Positions 1 through 8,350 of a stretch of 64,000 nucleotides of DNA are shown one piece after another. The stretch is from a virus. The DNA lies in IMG/VR virus record IMGVR_UViG_3300044796_000657, positions 310,001 to 374,000 of that record; one strand, given 5' to 3'. Under the pieces are notes generated by a model. That model was not told the origin of the DNA. It was given only the letters and a program-made list of their open reading frames with translations, and searched no databases. The position numbers and the translations under genes are program-made. Position 1 is the first letter of the stretch. Each line of letters starts with the position of its first letter.

Positions 1-1270
1 ATGAAAAATTACCTTCAATATTCGTATTTCCAAAAGCACCTTCAACATTTTGAGCAACAGAGCCAGTTGTGCCATCTTCATTAATGTTTACTGTAAACGG
101 ACTATTGGCTTCAACGGCGATCTTAAAGTTCGTAACGGTTTCGGCAAGAGTCCCACCGATTGTTACACCATATGTTCCTCCTGTAATGCTTTCATTATTA
201 TCAAATTCAAAGACATATTGTTCACCATTGGTATCTTGAAAACTGACGCCATAACCATCTACTACGCTTTGACGACTAAAATCAAACTCTGCCGAAGCAG
301 GCGCAAGTGCATCACTGAAATGATTGTTGTTTCCAATCAACATAATATTGGTATAAGTGTCACCGATGACATTAACATCCTCGCCTCCGTTGAGATTGTT
401 AATGTTGATAGCATCGAGAATATCGCCGCCGTTCATATTTAGAACACCAGCAGGGTCTTCGTCTGCCCCTTTCATGATCAAGGCACTAATATTGTGAAGA
501 TAACTAACTCCGGCCCCGCCACACGATTCTACACCACCAACAAATGCTATGCCCGGCGTATAAATTCCCGATCCAAATTGGAATGTTTCTTGATCGGAAT
601 TAAAACTGACTATGGACTCTTCACCCGCACCAAAAACAAGTGTGGGTGTTTGAACTAGATCAAAAGCCACTTGATCGGTCGTATTCAAACTTTGATCAAA
701 TGAGTCCCCACCACCGCCTCCACCTGTTGCTGCCCATGAAGTTGTCGTGCCGTTAGTAGTCAAGAACTGTCCACTGTGTCCGGTTTGTGTTGGAAAAATA
801 CCGGCAGCATCACCCGTAATATTCAAATGATGAACATCTAGTGTTCCTGTATAAGTCCCATTGTTGCCACTTAAAGTATCAGCCATCAATTGGCCATCCA
901 CACCGGCATTATTGCTGACAACGAGATTGTTAAACGTGACGTCATCGGTTGTATTCAAATCCTGATCAAACGAACTGCCACCACCACTAATGGTTTTGAA
1001 TATGATTGTTTCACTTTCAGAATCATATGCCAAAACTCTATTGTTTGCTTTATTGGACGTATCAACGTTAATACCGTCAATGGTATTATCATCTACGGTT
1101 TTGAATTCTATCGCTTGCGTATCAGCGTTATAGAATAAGACTTTTCCGTCACCCTTGTTTGTAACATCAATCTTTATCCCTTTGATAAAATTTGCATCCG
1201 TTCTATTGGTGGATGCAAACTTAAGAGTTATAAATGGAACATAGGCGCCGTTGAGAAAATACATTGTCAT
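1..1270 (-). CDS. Tail-fibre-like repetitive virion protein (3' end outside window)
   Basis: The minus strand is open from ATG at 1270 to the left edge, so the C-terminus is missing. Plus-strand ORFs here are shadows. The N-terminus has two tandem copies of a roughly 35-residue unit (I-x-G-I-x-V-[DT]...N-x-x-[NG]-[DR]-V-L-x-[YF]...I-x-F-K-T). These are followed by two blocks starting SFDQ[DS]LNTTD[DQ]V, separated by Gly-rich linkers. The rest is rich in Asn, Gly, Thr and beta-type alternation, as in phage fibres and appendages. No Cys clusters or catalytic motif are seen. An AGTAAATA box lies 8-15 nt upstream of the start and there is no convincing Shine-Dalgarno. The in-frame ATG at 1264 is an alternative start. 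Exact role (fibre, adhesin or baseplate appendage) is inference. Confidence 0.72.
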   Translation of the reverse strand, partial: MTMYFLNGAYVPFITLKFASTNRTDANFIKGIKIDVTNKGDGKVLFYNADTQAIEFKTVDDNTIDGINVDTSNKANNRVLAYDSESETIIFKTISGGGSSFDQDLNTTDDVTFNNLVVSNNAGVDGQLMADTLSGNNGTYTGTLDVHHLNITGDAAGIFPTQTGHSGQFLTTNGTTTSWAATGGGGGGDSFDQSLNTTDQVAFDLVQTPTLVFGAGEESIVSFNSDQETFQFGSGIYTPGIAFVGGVESCGGAGVSYLHNISALIMKGADEDPAGVLNMNGGDILDAININNLNGGEDVNVIGDTYTNIMLIGNNNHFSDALAPASAEFDFSRQSVVDGYGVSFQDTNGEQYVFEFDNNESITGGTYGVTIGGTLAETVTNFKIAVEANSPFTVNINEDGTTGSVAQNVEGAFGNTNIEGNFS

Positions 1271-1331
1271 AGTAAGATATTTACTTTTTTTTACTCAATA
1301 TCCTAGAAAAAGTTTTTTAGAGGTGTTGCCA

Positions 1332-1835
1332 ATGGATTATCTGAAAATGGGATTAGTGATGATTCCCGACTTTATCACCGAGGATGAAGAAAAAGCCATT
1401 ATGTCTCATATCATTAAGGCAAAAGCAACTAAAAGTAAAAGTCGAAATACCATTAAACGTTTCGGTTCTAGTTTGCCTTACAAAAGTAATATGGCATCTA
1501 AAGTCATCCCGCCTTTTTTAGACGCAATTGCCAGCAAGCTTTACGATCAAAACTTATTAACTGCAAAGCCCGATTCCGTAACGATCAACGAGTACTTTCC
1601 CGGCCAAGGGATTGCACCGCATATCGATAGCAAGAGCAGCGGCGACATTATTACTATTTTAAGTTTGTTGGGATCTGCTAAAATGGATTTCGTGAAAGGT
1701 GATAAAAAGTTCAGTATCGATTATCCCGCACGCTGCTTGTTGCAGATGAAAGATGAAATTCGATATTCTTGGATGCACTCAATCTTAAAAGTTAATGAAA
1801 TACGATATTCCCTTGTTTTTCGCAAGGGAACTTAA
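1332..1835 (+). CDS. AlkB-like 2-oxoglutarate/Fe(II) dioxygenase
   Basis: A 167-residue protein of the AlkB family, which oxidatively demethylates alkylated bases in DNA or RNA. Visible ligands are H97-x-D99 in APHIDS, the distal H149 in WMHS, and the 2-oxoglutarate-binding pair R158/R164 in RYSLVFR, matching the family's RxNxTxR. NEYFPGQGIAPHID corresponds to the conserved Asn-Tyr strand before the HxD. Start chosen at 1332 because AGAGG precedes it; an upstream in-frame extension lacks a ribosome site and would overlap the divergent fibre start. Size is near the minimal AlkB core. Substrate (phage DNA repair, tRNA or removal of host methyl marks) cannot be read. The next gene is convergent and only one base away. 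Confidence 0.85.
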   Translation: MDYLKMGLVMIPDFITEDEEKAIMSHIIKAKATKSKSRNTIKRFGSSLPYKSNMASKVIPPFLDAIASKLYDQNLLTAKPDSVTINEYFPGQGIAPHIDSKSSGDIITILSLLGSAKMDFVKGDKKFSIDYPARCLLQMKDEIRYSWMHSILKVNEIRYSLVFRKGT

Positions 1836-1836
1836 T

Positions 1837-2094
1837 TCATATTAACCATTGATGCGGTTTGGCAGCAAGTTTGGGCTTTGTTAATGTTGGCGACACTTCG
1901 GTTTGAAGGGTTGGCGTATGCTCAATGTTTGGTGTAATAATTGGCGAAGGTGTGGGTTGTTTGAATGGATCGCCGTAAATTGCACAATGCAGTACACCGA
2001 ATAATACAACCAAAACAACCATAATCAAAAAAATGACAGGTGCGGGTCGTAATTGCGGTGGTCTGACGCCGGGATCATAACTCCATAATTTCAT
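1837..2094 (-). CDS. Small single-pass membrane protein, Pro/Thr-rich tail
   Basis: An 85-residue protein with one clear hydrophobic helix at about residues 19-40 (VIFLIMVVLVVLFGVLHCAIY), followed by a Pro/Thr-rich tail (PTPSPIITP). The N-terminus is short and Pro/Arg-containing. A GGAG Shine-Dalgarno precedes ATG. It ends one base after the convergent AlkB gene. No enzyme motif is visible. A bitopic protein of this size could be a holin- or spanin-like lysis component or a virion membrane anchor, but nothing decides that. Function unknown. Confidence 0.6.
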   Translation of the reverse strand: MKLWSYDPGVRPPQLRPAPVIFLIMVVLVVLFGVLHCAIYGDPFKQPTPSPIITPNIEHTPTLQTEVSPTLTKPKLAAKPHQWLI

Positions 2095-2161
2095 TTTGAA
2101 TCTCCAAAGTGTAACTAATTTACATAGATGAATTTATTTAAGTTTGATGAAGGATAATACG

Positions 2162-3097
2162 ATGATTGATGCGAAAGATATGCAAGAAAAGATGGCTCTC
2201 TGGGAAAAAACTGGCCTTCTCAAAGGTCTTTCTGACGATAAAAAATTGGCAGTTTCAATTTTGATGGAAAATCAAAGGGTTTTAAATGAAAGCCATGACG
2301 ATCAATCAGTGAAACGCTTCAATATACCTCTTGTTAGAAGATGGGTTGGTAATACCGTCTTATTTGATTTAGTGTCAGTCCAAGCATTGACAGAAGCCAA
2401 TTCTGAAATTTACCATTTTAGCAAAAACACGTTAATATCTTCGGAAGTCAAAACGACACCTCGAAAAATGAAAACGTCTTGGAGTCTTGAAGCCACTCAA
2501 TCATTACGATCATGTAACGGTATTGATGCCGAGATGGACTTGTTGAGCATTATAGCAGCAGAACTTACACTAGAAGTTGATCGTTCCGTTATTAGCGAAA
2601 TGCGAATTAACGCTGCTTTACATAAAAAGATAAACTTTAAGTATCTGTCAGGAACATATCAAGAAAAAAATGAAATTGTCAAACAGCAAATTTACAATGT
2701 CGGCAAAGAATCCAGTGAAATGTATGGTCGCTCTTTCCCCAATTGGATGATCTGCTCTCCTGAAATGAGAGAATCTGTCGGTAATAATACCAGCAAAAAA
2801 ACTCGTTCGTGGAATTTGGGGGTTCGGAAAGAAGGGGTCTTTGAGTTTGAAGATGCCACTATTAATATTTACAGCGATCCCCTTTTCCCTGTTGGTACAG
2901 TTCTCCTTGGATACAAAGGTGAACACGTATGCGACTCAGGTTATGTGTTTGCCCCGCACTTGATGGTTCAGGCATCACCCGTAGTTCTTGATCCTGATGA
3001 CTTTGTCCCACGACGACAGTTACTCAGCCAATTCAGCGGCAACCTCATTAATCCCACTTATTATTCCACTTTGGAAGTTAAAGATTTTCTCGCCTAA
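2162..3097 (+). CDS. T4 gp23-type major capsid protein family member
   Basis: About 311 residues. The C-terminal part (GYVFAPHLMVQASPVVLDP, then DDFVPRRQLLSQFS and PTYYSTLEVKDF) matches the characteristic end of T4-like major capsid/vertex proteins: P-h-x-h-x...VLDPxxFxPRxxhxxxxxK(x)hhxxxYYxxhxV. The middle (WSLEATQSLRSCNGIDAEMDLLSIIAAELTLEVDR) resembles the spine-helix region of that fold. T4 gp23 is about 520 residues, so this is a short member and could be a vertex or minor capsid paralogue. Start set at 2162 because AAGGA lies 7 nt upstream; the in-frame ATG at 2147 has none. Its stop overlaps the methyltransferase start (TAATG), implying translational coupling. Confidence 0.68.
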   Translation: MIDAKDMQEKMALWEKTGLLKGLSDDKKLAVSILMENQRVLNESHDDQSVKRFNIPLVRRWVGNTVLFDLVSVQALTEANSEIYHFSKNTLISSEVKTTPRKMKTSWSLEATQSLRSCNGIDAEMDLLSIIAAELTLEVDRSVISEMRINAALHKKINFKYLSGTYQEKNEIVKQQIYNVGKESSEMYGRSFPNWMICSPEMRESVGNNTSKKTRSWNLGVRKEGVFEFEDATINIYSDPLFPVGTVLLGYKGEHVCDSGYVFAPHLMVQASPVVLDPDDFVPRRQLLSQFSGNLINPTYYSTLEVKDFLA

Positions 3098-3882
3098 TGA
3101 GATATGAGCAAAAAGATGCGCTAGATAGGTTTTATACCAACCGTGAAACTGCCTCTCGTTGTGTATCGTTGCTTGATTTAACACAGTATGAATTGATTGT
3201 AGAACCATCAGCGGGGGATGGTTCTTTTGTGGATGCTATCAAAGTATCCCACTTGATTGCCTTGGACATCAACCCCGGTAGAGAAGATATTCAACAAGCC
3301 GATTTTTTTGACTTTACGACATCTATTGATGCTTCCAAAGTATTAGTCATAGGAAATCCGCCTTTTGGGAAACAAAACAGTCTGGCCTTAAAGTTCATCG
3401 CCCACGCTTCCAAGTGGGCGGATACAATTGCCTTCATTTTACCTTTGTCTTTTATGAAGCCATCGGTTCAAAATAAAATCAATCCGACATTTCATCTTTT
3501 TGTTTGTGAAGAGCTTCCGCCAATCAGCTTCTTATTTAATGGGGTGCCTTATGATGTGCCTTGCGTATTTCAGATTTGGCGAAAAGGTGAATTGCGAAAA
3601 CCGCAACGACCAGATACACCCATAGGGTTTGAATATACCAATTCCAATTATGGCAACGTTTGTGTGAGACGGGTTGGATATTATGCGGGCAAGGCATCCG
3701 ATGATATGACGAAAAACAAGGAATCTCATTTTTTCTTGAAAGTAGACACCAATAAGGTAGACACGGTTATTGCCGGGCTAAATCAACAAGTCTGGAATCA
3801 TAAAAACACCGTTGGGCCACGAACGGTATCTCGCTTCGATCTCAATCCCATTATTAATGGCATTCTCAAAGAAAATTGTTGA
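3097..3882 (+). CDS. Class I SAM-dependent DNA (adenine-N6-type) methyltransferase
   Basis: A 261-residue protein. The SAM-binding motif I appears as EPSAGDGSFVDAI and the catalytic motif IV as NPPFG, the [DNS]PP[YF] signature of N6-adenine and N4-cytosine amino-methyltransferases. The N-terminus RFYTNRETASRCV resembles methyltransferases that act without a separate specificity subunit. The residues after NPPFG (ALKFIAHASKWADTIAFILP) fit the following core strand. It overlaps the capsid gene stop by TAATG, an unusual partner for a modification enzyme. Base and target site are unknown, and a protein or RNA substrate is possible. Confidence 0.75.
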   Translation: MRYEQKDALDRFYTNRETASRCVSLLDLTQYELIVEPSAGDGSFVDAIKVSHLIALDINPGREDIQQADFFDFTTSIDASKVLVIGNPPFGKQNSLALKFIAHASKWADTIAFILPLSFMKPSVQNKINPTFHLFVCEELPPISFLFNGVPYDVPCVFQIWRKGELRKPQRPDTPIGFEYTNSNYGNVCVRRVGYYAGKASDDMTKNKESHFFLKVDTNKVDTVIAGLNQQVWNHKNTVGPRTVSRFDLNPIINGILKENC

Positions 3883-3907
3883 CAAGTGATATGGGATAGG
3901 TTATAGT
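3879..3907 (+). promoter_or_regulatory. Sigma70-type promoter of the SPFH pair
   Basis: TTGACA at 3879-3884, a 17-nt spacer, then TATAGT at 3902-3907. This is a near-consensus housekeeping promoter. It overlaps the end of the preceding methyltransferase gene and lies 46 nt before the first SPFH ATG. It contrasts with the TAAATA boxes seen before several other genes. Confidence 0.75.
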
Positions 3908-3917
3908 CTTTTGTAAT

Positions 3918-3937
3918 CCGGGTTCTTTCTACCCGGC
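3918..3937 (+). promoter_or_regulatory. 5' leader hairpin before the first SPFH gene
   Basis: CCGGGT and ACCCGG arms (about 3919-3924 and 3932-3937) with a 7-nt loop, sitting just downstream of the predicted transcription start. The AGGAG Shine-Dalgarno follows at once. No T-tract, so it is more likely an mRNA-stabilising or translation-modulating structure than a terminator. Confidence 0.45.
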
Positions 3938-3952
3938 ACACAGGAGAATCCC

Positions 3953-5563
3953 ATGAAGGATTGGATTGAGGCCAATGTCGGCAAGCTCATCGCTGCCGGT
4001 ATTGCCTTTGTACTGTTCGTGATTGTTGGTATCATCACTTACAGCAGTGTCCGCATCGACGTTCCGGCAGAACACATTGCCGTTTTGACACGGAATACCG
4101 GCGAAGACATCGATAACGGCGATGCGGTGGCACCTGATGCCAACCACAAAGGGCTGCAACTCGGTGTGTTAACCGAAGGCCGACACTTTTACAATCCGTA
4201 TTCGTGGTCGTCCAACGTCTACCCGATGATTACCATCCCTGACGGCAAGCTCGGCGTTCGCATCCGCCAATACGGGAAGAACCTTCCCTACGGCGACTTC
4301 CTTGCCACGCAGGAAGATCAGAAGGGTATCGTGCCCGAAGTGCTTCGCCCCGGACGCTATCCCATCAATGGCGTGATCAAGGGTGAAGAAGCCAAACGCC
4401 CCAAAAACGACTATGTGGAAATCATCGAGCTTTACACGCCGGTCACCATTCCCGCCGGATACCGTGGGGTGGTTGCCAATCTCGCCGGGCCGCTTCCCGA
4501 AAATCCCAACGTGATCCTCGTTCCAAAGGGTTGCCGTGGCGTTCAAGAGGAAACGCTCGATACGGGAACCTACTACCTGAACCCATACCTTCACCGTGTT
4601 AACGTTGTGGATTGCCGCTCGCAACGGTTCAATCTCGCCGAAACGGTAGACATGGGCTTTCCGAGCCGGGATGGATTTTGGGTGTCCCTCGACGGCATCA
4701 TCGAGTTCCGTGTCGATCCAGCCAAGGCCGCACATGTATTCGTCGTCTACAACGAAACCTCTAACGACAATGTCGCCGACTCCATCATCCACGACGAATT
4801 GATCCGCAAGGTCATCATGCCGAACGCCCGCTCATTCTGCCGACTGAAAGGGTCGGACAAGTCGGGCCGGGACTTCATCGGCGGCGAAACCCGGATTGAA
4901 TTCCAGAAAGATTTCCAAACGGCAATGGCGAAATCGTGCCGTCTCGAAGGCGTGGATGTCGTCCAAGCACTGATTACGAAGATTAACCCGCCGCAAGCAA
5001 TCGCCAAGCCGGTTCGGGATCGAGAAGTCGCCCACCAAAAGCAACAGCAATACGTGGAGCAGAAAAAGCAGCAAGTGGCCGAAGCGATGCTGGCGACGGA
5101 AAAGGCATTGATCGCCCAACGTCAAGCACTGGTCACAACGGAAACGACTGTGATACAGAACACGACCACTGCGAAGCAAAACCAGCAGGTGAAAGTCACC
5201 GAAGCAAATCGGGACTTGTCGGTTGGCAAGGCCGATCTCGAAGCAGCGAAGGATAAAGCCTCAGCGGTTCTTGCCGGGAAGAAAGCCGAAGCCGGGGTTA
5301 TCGACTTCCAAAATCTCGCTGATGCTGCCGGTTGGAAAACGGCGGTAGACGCATTGGGAGGCGATGGCGAAGCCTATGCCCGGTTCGTTCTCTACCAGAA
5401 GTTAGCACCGGCATTCAAGAAGATGATGGTTAACACTGGCGATAGCCCACTCATGAAAATCTTTGAGGGCTTCAACAAGGATAACCAAAAACCGGCACCA
5501 CCGGCAGGCGCACCGAAACCGGTTGCTGCATTGCCGGAACCGAAACCGCTCGAAAAGAAATAA
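3953..5563 (+). CDS. SPFH/band-7 (stomatin/flotillin-like) membrane protein 1
   Basis: A 536-residue protein anchored by one N-terminal membrane helix (about residues 11-30). It continues with repeated beta modules containing GRxxxNPY motifs (GRHFYNPYSW, GRYPING, GTYYLNPYLH), then an SPFH/PHB core (DGFWVSLDGIIEFRVDP). A long Ala/Glu/Lys/Gln coiled coil follows at about 355-450, and the tail is Pro-rich (PAPPAGAPKP). SPFH proteins oligomerise on membranes as scaffolds that organise microdomains or regulate proteases. ATG follows CACAGGAGAATCCC. The gene is visibly G+C-richer at third positions than its surroundings and forms a cassette with the following paralogue. Role in a phage is unknown; membrane protection or remodelling is inference. 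Confidence 0.85.
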   Translation: MKDWIEANVGKLIAAGIAFVLFVIVGIITYSSVRIDVPAEHIAVLTRNTGEDIDNGDAVAPDANHKGLQLGVLTEGRHFYNPYSWSSNVYPMITIPDGKLGVRIRQYGKNLPYGDFLATQEDQKGIVPEVLRPGRYPINGVIKGEEAKRPKNDYVEIIELYTPVTIPAGYRGVVANLAGPLPENPNVILVPKGCRGVQEETLDTGTYYLNPYLHRVNVVDCRSQRFNLAETVDMGFPSRDGFWVSLDGIIEFRVDPAKAAHVFVVYNETSNDNVADSIIHDELIRKVIMPNARSFCRLKGSDKSGRDFIGGETRIEFQKDFQTAMAKSCRLEGVDVVQALITKINPPQAIAKPVRDREVAHQKQQQYVEQKKQQVAEAMLATEKALIAQRQALVTTETTVIQNTTTAKQNQQVKVTEANRDLSVGKADLEAAKDKASAVLAGKKAEAGVIDFQNLADAAGWKTAVDALGGDGEAYARFVLYQKLAPAFKKMMVNTGDSPLMKIFEGFNKDNQKPAPPAGAPKPVAALPEPKPLEKK

Positions 5564-5614
5564 CCCTCACCCCACTCTTACTTTCCCCTTAACATTGAAA
5601 CAGGAGATTGCGTC

Positions 5615-7207
5615 GTGAACTGGAAACTCAAATTCGGCTTGCTTGGATTGCTCGCCGTGATGGTGATCTATGTCGGCGTGGATTGGCTTTGGAACCGGGT
5701 ACAAGTTCCAGACGGCCACAGCCTGCAACTGCGATACAAAGGTCCGATGTTCTTCGGTAAACACAATCAAGCCGAAGCAGGCAATTGGGCCAAAGAAGGC
5801 GAAGTCGGCATTTTGGAAAAACTCCGTGGGCCGGGCCGACACTTCTACTGCCCGATCTGGTGGGAACGTACGATTGTGCCGGATGTGATCGTCAAGCCGG
5901 GTGAAGTCGGCTTGGTGACGTGCAAGTTGGGTGCCTCCTTGCCAGAAGGCGAATTCCTCGTAGACGGCGAAATCGGGGATACGAAATTCAAGGGAACGCT
6001 TCGGAAGGTATTGGGGCCGGGTCGCTACCGGGTTAACCCTTACGGCTACGAAGTGAAAGTTGTTGGCACCCACACCATTGACTCTGGCAACGCCAAGAAG
6101 CAATCTGGTTGGGTTAACATTCCAACAGGATACGTCGGCGTCGTTTCCAACTTGGCTGACAATCCGATTACTCACCAGAAAACCGGCATTCAAGACAAGG
6201 TTCTGCCTCCCGGCCTGTATCCGATGAATCCGGCTGAACAACACGTGGACGTTGTGGAAATCGGCTTCCACGAAACCCACATTGACATTACCAGCGGTGG
6301 AAAGAACACGCTGGAAATGGCCAAGGCGGATGAAGAAGGAAATAACCTCGATGCGACATTGACCGGGGGTATTAACTTCCCATCAGCGGACGGGTTCAGC
6401 ATCACGATGGACTATACGGCAGTGTGGGGGCTGATGCCAAATCAAGCCCCGAATGCTATCCGCAAGTTCGGCAACGTCGGCCTTGTGGAGCAGAAGGTGG
6501 TGTTGCCACAAATCGAATCGATCTGCCGCAACAATGGTTCCGAATATCCGGCAGTGAAGCTGTTGGTCGGCGAACAGCGAGAAATCTTCCAGAACAAGAC
6601 TCTGACTGAATTCCAAGCTGTTCTGGCAGCAAAAGACATTACCTTACTCTACGGATTGGTACGGCACATCTATATTCCAACAGATGTTCGCCGTCCTATT
6701 CAAACGGCATACATTGCCGACGAGTTGAAGCTGACACGGGAAGTGGAACAGCTAACGGCCAAAAAGGAAGCCGAATTGCGGGAAGCAGAGCGAAAGGTTG
6801 AACAGGCAACACTCGAAACCAACGCTCTGACGACGAAGTTGGTTGCCGAAAAATTGGCAGACGGTGACAAGATAGTTGCCGAAACGGACGCCGAAACCCG
6901 GAAGCTGGTTGCCACAATTAACAAGCAAACCGCCGAATTGAAGGCGCAAGCGACACTTGTGGCAGGGCAAGCGGAAGGTGAAGGCAAGATGGCTATCGAG
7001 ACGGCGAAAGCCAGCAAGTTCAAGATGGCTGTGACCGCCTTTGGAACACCCGCTGCCTACAATAATTGGGTGTTCGCTACCGCTCTGCCCGATGGATTGG
7101 AATTGAACCTGTTCTATTCGGGCACCGGAACCCTGTGGACGGACTTGAACGGCGGTAAGTTCAACATTAACGTGCCAGCACCGGCAGCAGAAGCTCCGAA
7201 GAAGTAA
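5615..7207 (+). CDS. SPFH/band-7 membrane protein 2 (paralogue)
   Basis: A 530-residue protein with the same plan as its upstream neighbour: N-terminal membrane helix (about residues 7-26), GR[HY]FYCP/GRYRVNPYG modules, SPFH core (DGFSITMDYTAVWGL), an Ala/Glu-rich coiled coil (about 375-460, with repeated AETDAETRKL-type units) and a short Pro/Ala tail. Start is GTG at 5615, preceded by CAGGAGATTGCGTC; no closer ATG exists. The two proteins are distinct in sequence, so they are old paralogues likely to form a hetero-oligomer in the manner of HflK/HflC. Same G+C-rich codon use as partner 1. A strong terminator follows directly, making the pair a self-contained transcription unit. Confidence 0.85.
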   Translation: MNWKLKFGLLGLLAVMVIYVGVDWLWNRVQVPDGHSLQLRYKGPMFFGKHNQAEAGNWAKEGEVGILEKLRGPGRHFYCPIWWERTIVPDVIVKPGEVGLVTCKLGASLPEGEFLVDGEIGDTKFKGTLRKVLGPGRYRVNPYGYEVKVVGTHTIDSGNAKKQSGWVNIPTGYVGVVSNLADNPITHQKTGIQDKVLPPGLYPMNPAEQHVDVVEIGFHETHIDITSGGKNTLEMAKADEEGNNLDATLTGGINFPSADGFSITMDYTAVWGLMPNQAPNAIRKFGNVGLVEQKVVLPQIESICRNNGSEYPAVKLLVGEQREIFQNKTLTEFQAVLAAKDITLLYGLVRHIYIPTDVRRPIQTAYIADELKLTREVEQLTAKKEAELREAERKVEQATLETNALTTKLVAEKLADGDKIVAETDAETRKLVATINKQTAELKAQATLVAGQAEGEGKMAIETAKASKFKMAVTAFGTPAAYNNWVFATALPDGLELNLFYSGTGTLWTDLNGGKFNINVPAPAAEAPKK

Positions 7208-7220
7208 TCCGTGTCATGTT

Positions 7221-7248
7221 GCCGGGGTAGCAATACCCCGGCGTTTTT
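7221..7248 (+). terminator. Rho-independent terminator of the SPFH operon
   Basis: Perfect 9-bp stem GCCGGGGTA / TACCCCGGC with a GCAA tetraloop-like turn, followed by G and six T's. It begins about 13 nt after the stop of the second SPFH gene. Confidence 0.9.
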
Positions 7249-7273
7249 TCCACCTTCAATTTTAGGCTTCATC

Positions 7274-7702
7274 ATGCGATGGCAACCATATCTGACAAAT
7301 GCCTCGGTGGCTTCCATTACTTCCGCATCCATTAAGCTAGATGCGGAGCATTATGGAGAATGGTTTAAGGATTTGGACAATCCTACGGATGAAGAGGTCG
7401 CCAATTACTTTCGCCACTTCTTTTCTGGTATGAGTGATGAGTGGGAAATTCCTATCAATGGCAATTTCCGCATCGATAAATTCGAAGGCGAGTTGGATGA
7501 TCTTCCAAAAGGAACAGTTGTCCAAGAGGGCAAAGAGGAAATGAAGCGACTAGATGTTAATAAAATTCAAGTCATCATAGATGGCGAAATTTACATCCTC
7601 GAAGCCGCTGCTCCAATCCGAGCCAAACGAGTTGATGCCGAACAAGAAGAAACAGAAACAAAGCCTCTCAAGCAAAAAGCAATGGAACCGCCTTACGAGT
7701 GA
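7274..7702 (+). CDS. Hypothetical protein
   Basis: A 142-residue acidic soluble protein starting MRWQPYLTNASVAS. Start at 7274 was chosen because the in-frame extension upstream crosses the terminator. An AGG lies 10 nt upstream. The C-terminal half contains a strand-rich piece (VNKIQVIIDGEIYILEA) and then a charged tail (EQEETETKPLKQKA). No recognisable family. It is followed after 36 nt by another unknown acidic protein, perhaps in one transcript. Confidence 0.55.
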   Translation: MRWQPYLTNASVASITSASIKLDAEHYGEWFKDLDNPTDEEVANYFRHFFSGMSDEWEIPINGNFRIDKFEGELDDLPKGTVVQEGKEEMKRLDVNKIQVIIDGEIYILEAAAPIRAKRVDAEQEETETKPLKQKAMEPPYE

Positions 7703-7738
7703 CCATACACCACTTATCACAACTAATGGACTAAAAAA

Positions 7739-8350
7739 ATGGGCTTCTCCTTCATCATTGATACCGACAAATACGCAGGTAATTTTGAACGAGAAATCTG
7801 TGCTTTTGTCACGGGTCGTATCGGTGAAGACGGCGTTGGTGAAGAAGAAGGCACCCAATACATCAAAGACGGCTACGATCCATTGGAATTTGTTGAGAAC
7901 CGCTTTGATGAAGATGATCTTGAGGATGATACATATCGACCAGTTAATGTTTATCCTACACCGGGATGGTTCAACCACGGACTAGGCAAAGAATTCAAAG
8001 ACGGGGAAGAGGAAAAGGCTCTCAAAATACTCAAGCAGGATGCTGCCGATAACTGCAAGAAGCAAAATGATAAAATCAAAAATTATAAGCATTGGCCACT
8101 GGAGTCACGGGAACAATCTATCAAGCAAAATACAGAAACAATGCTTGCGGTTGTTCAGCGTGAAACCATCATCAAGTACCCCGCCTATCTATCGGTAGCC
8201 ATTTTTTGCAGCCGTCAACCTACCACAGACGAAATGTTTTTCATGCAAGAGCGGGCCAGACTCTATGTCAAAGACCGTAATATTAACATCAGTGGTTTCC
8301 GTTTACTTGTTGATTCCAAGCCGGAACTTATCAACGAGAAGGACATGTAG
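7739..8350 (+). CDS. Hypothetical acidic protein
   Basis: A 203-residue protein, very acidic in its first half (EDGVGEEEGT, DEDDLEDDTYRP) and helical in the second. It has a candidate globular C-terminus (LSVAIFCSRQPTTDEMFFMQERARLYVKD). No family recognised. The start has only a weak GGA. The last 48 bases overlap the convergent sulfatase gene, so both C-termini share sequence on opposite strands. Confidence 0.55.
   Translation: MGFSFIIDTDKYAGNFEREICAFVTGRIGEDGVGEEEGTQYIKDGYDPLEFVENRFDEDDLEDDTYRPVNVYPTPGWFNHGLGKEFKDGEEEKALKILKQDAADNCKKQNDKIKNYKHWPLESREQSIKQNTETMLAVVQRETIIKYPAYLSVAIFCSRQPTTDEMFFMQERARLYVKDRNINISGFRLLVDSKPELINEKDM

Noticed and set aside
50-1138. Plus-strand open frames inside the first 1.2 kb
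   Set aside because: The minus strand is continuously open with repeat structure and coding-like protein; the plus frames are short, compositionally odd shadows.
1837-2094. Calling the small membrane protein a spanin or holin
   Set aside because: No lipobox, partner gene or lysis neighbourhood supports it.
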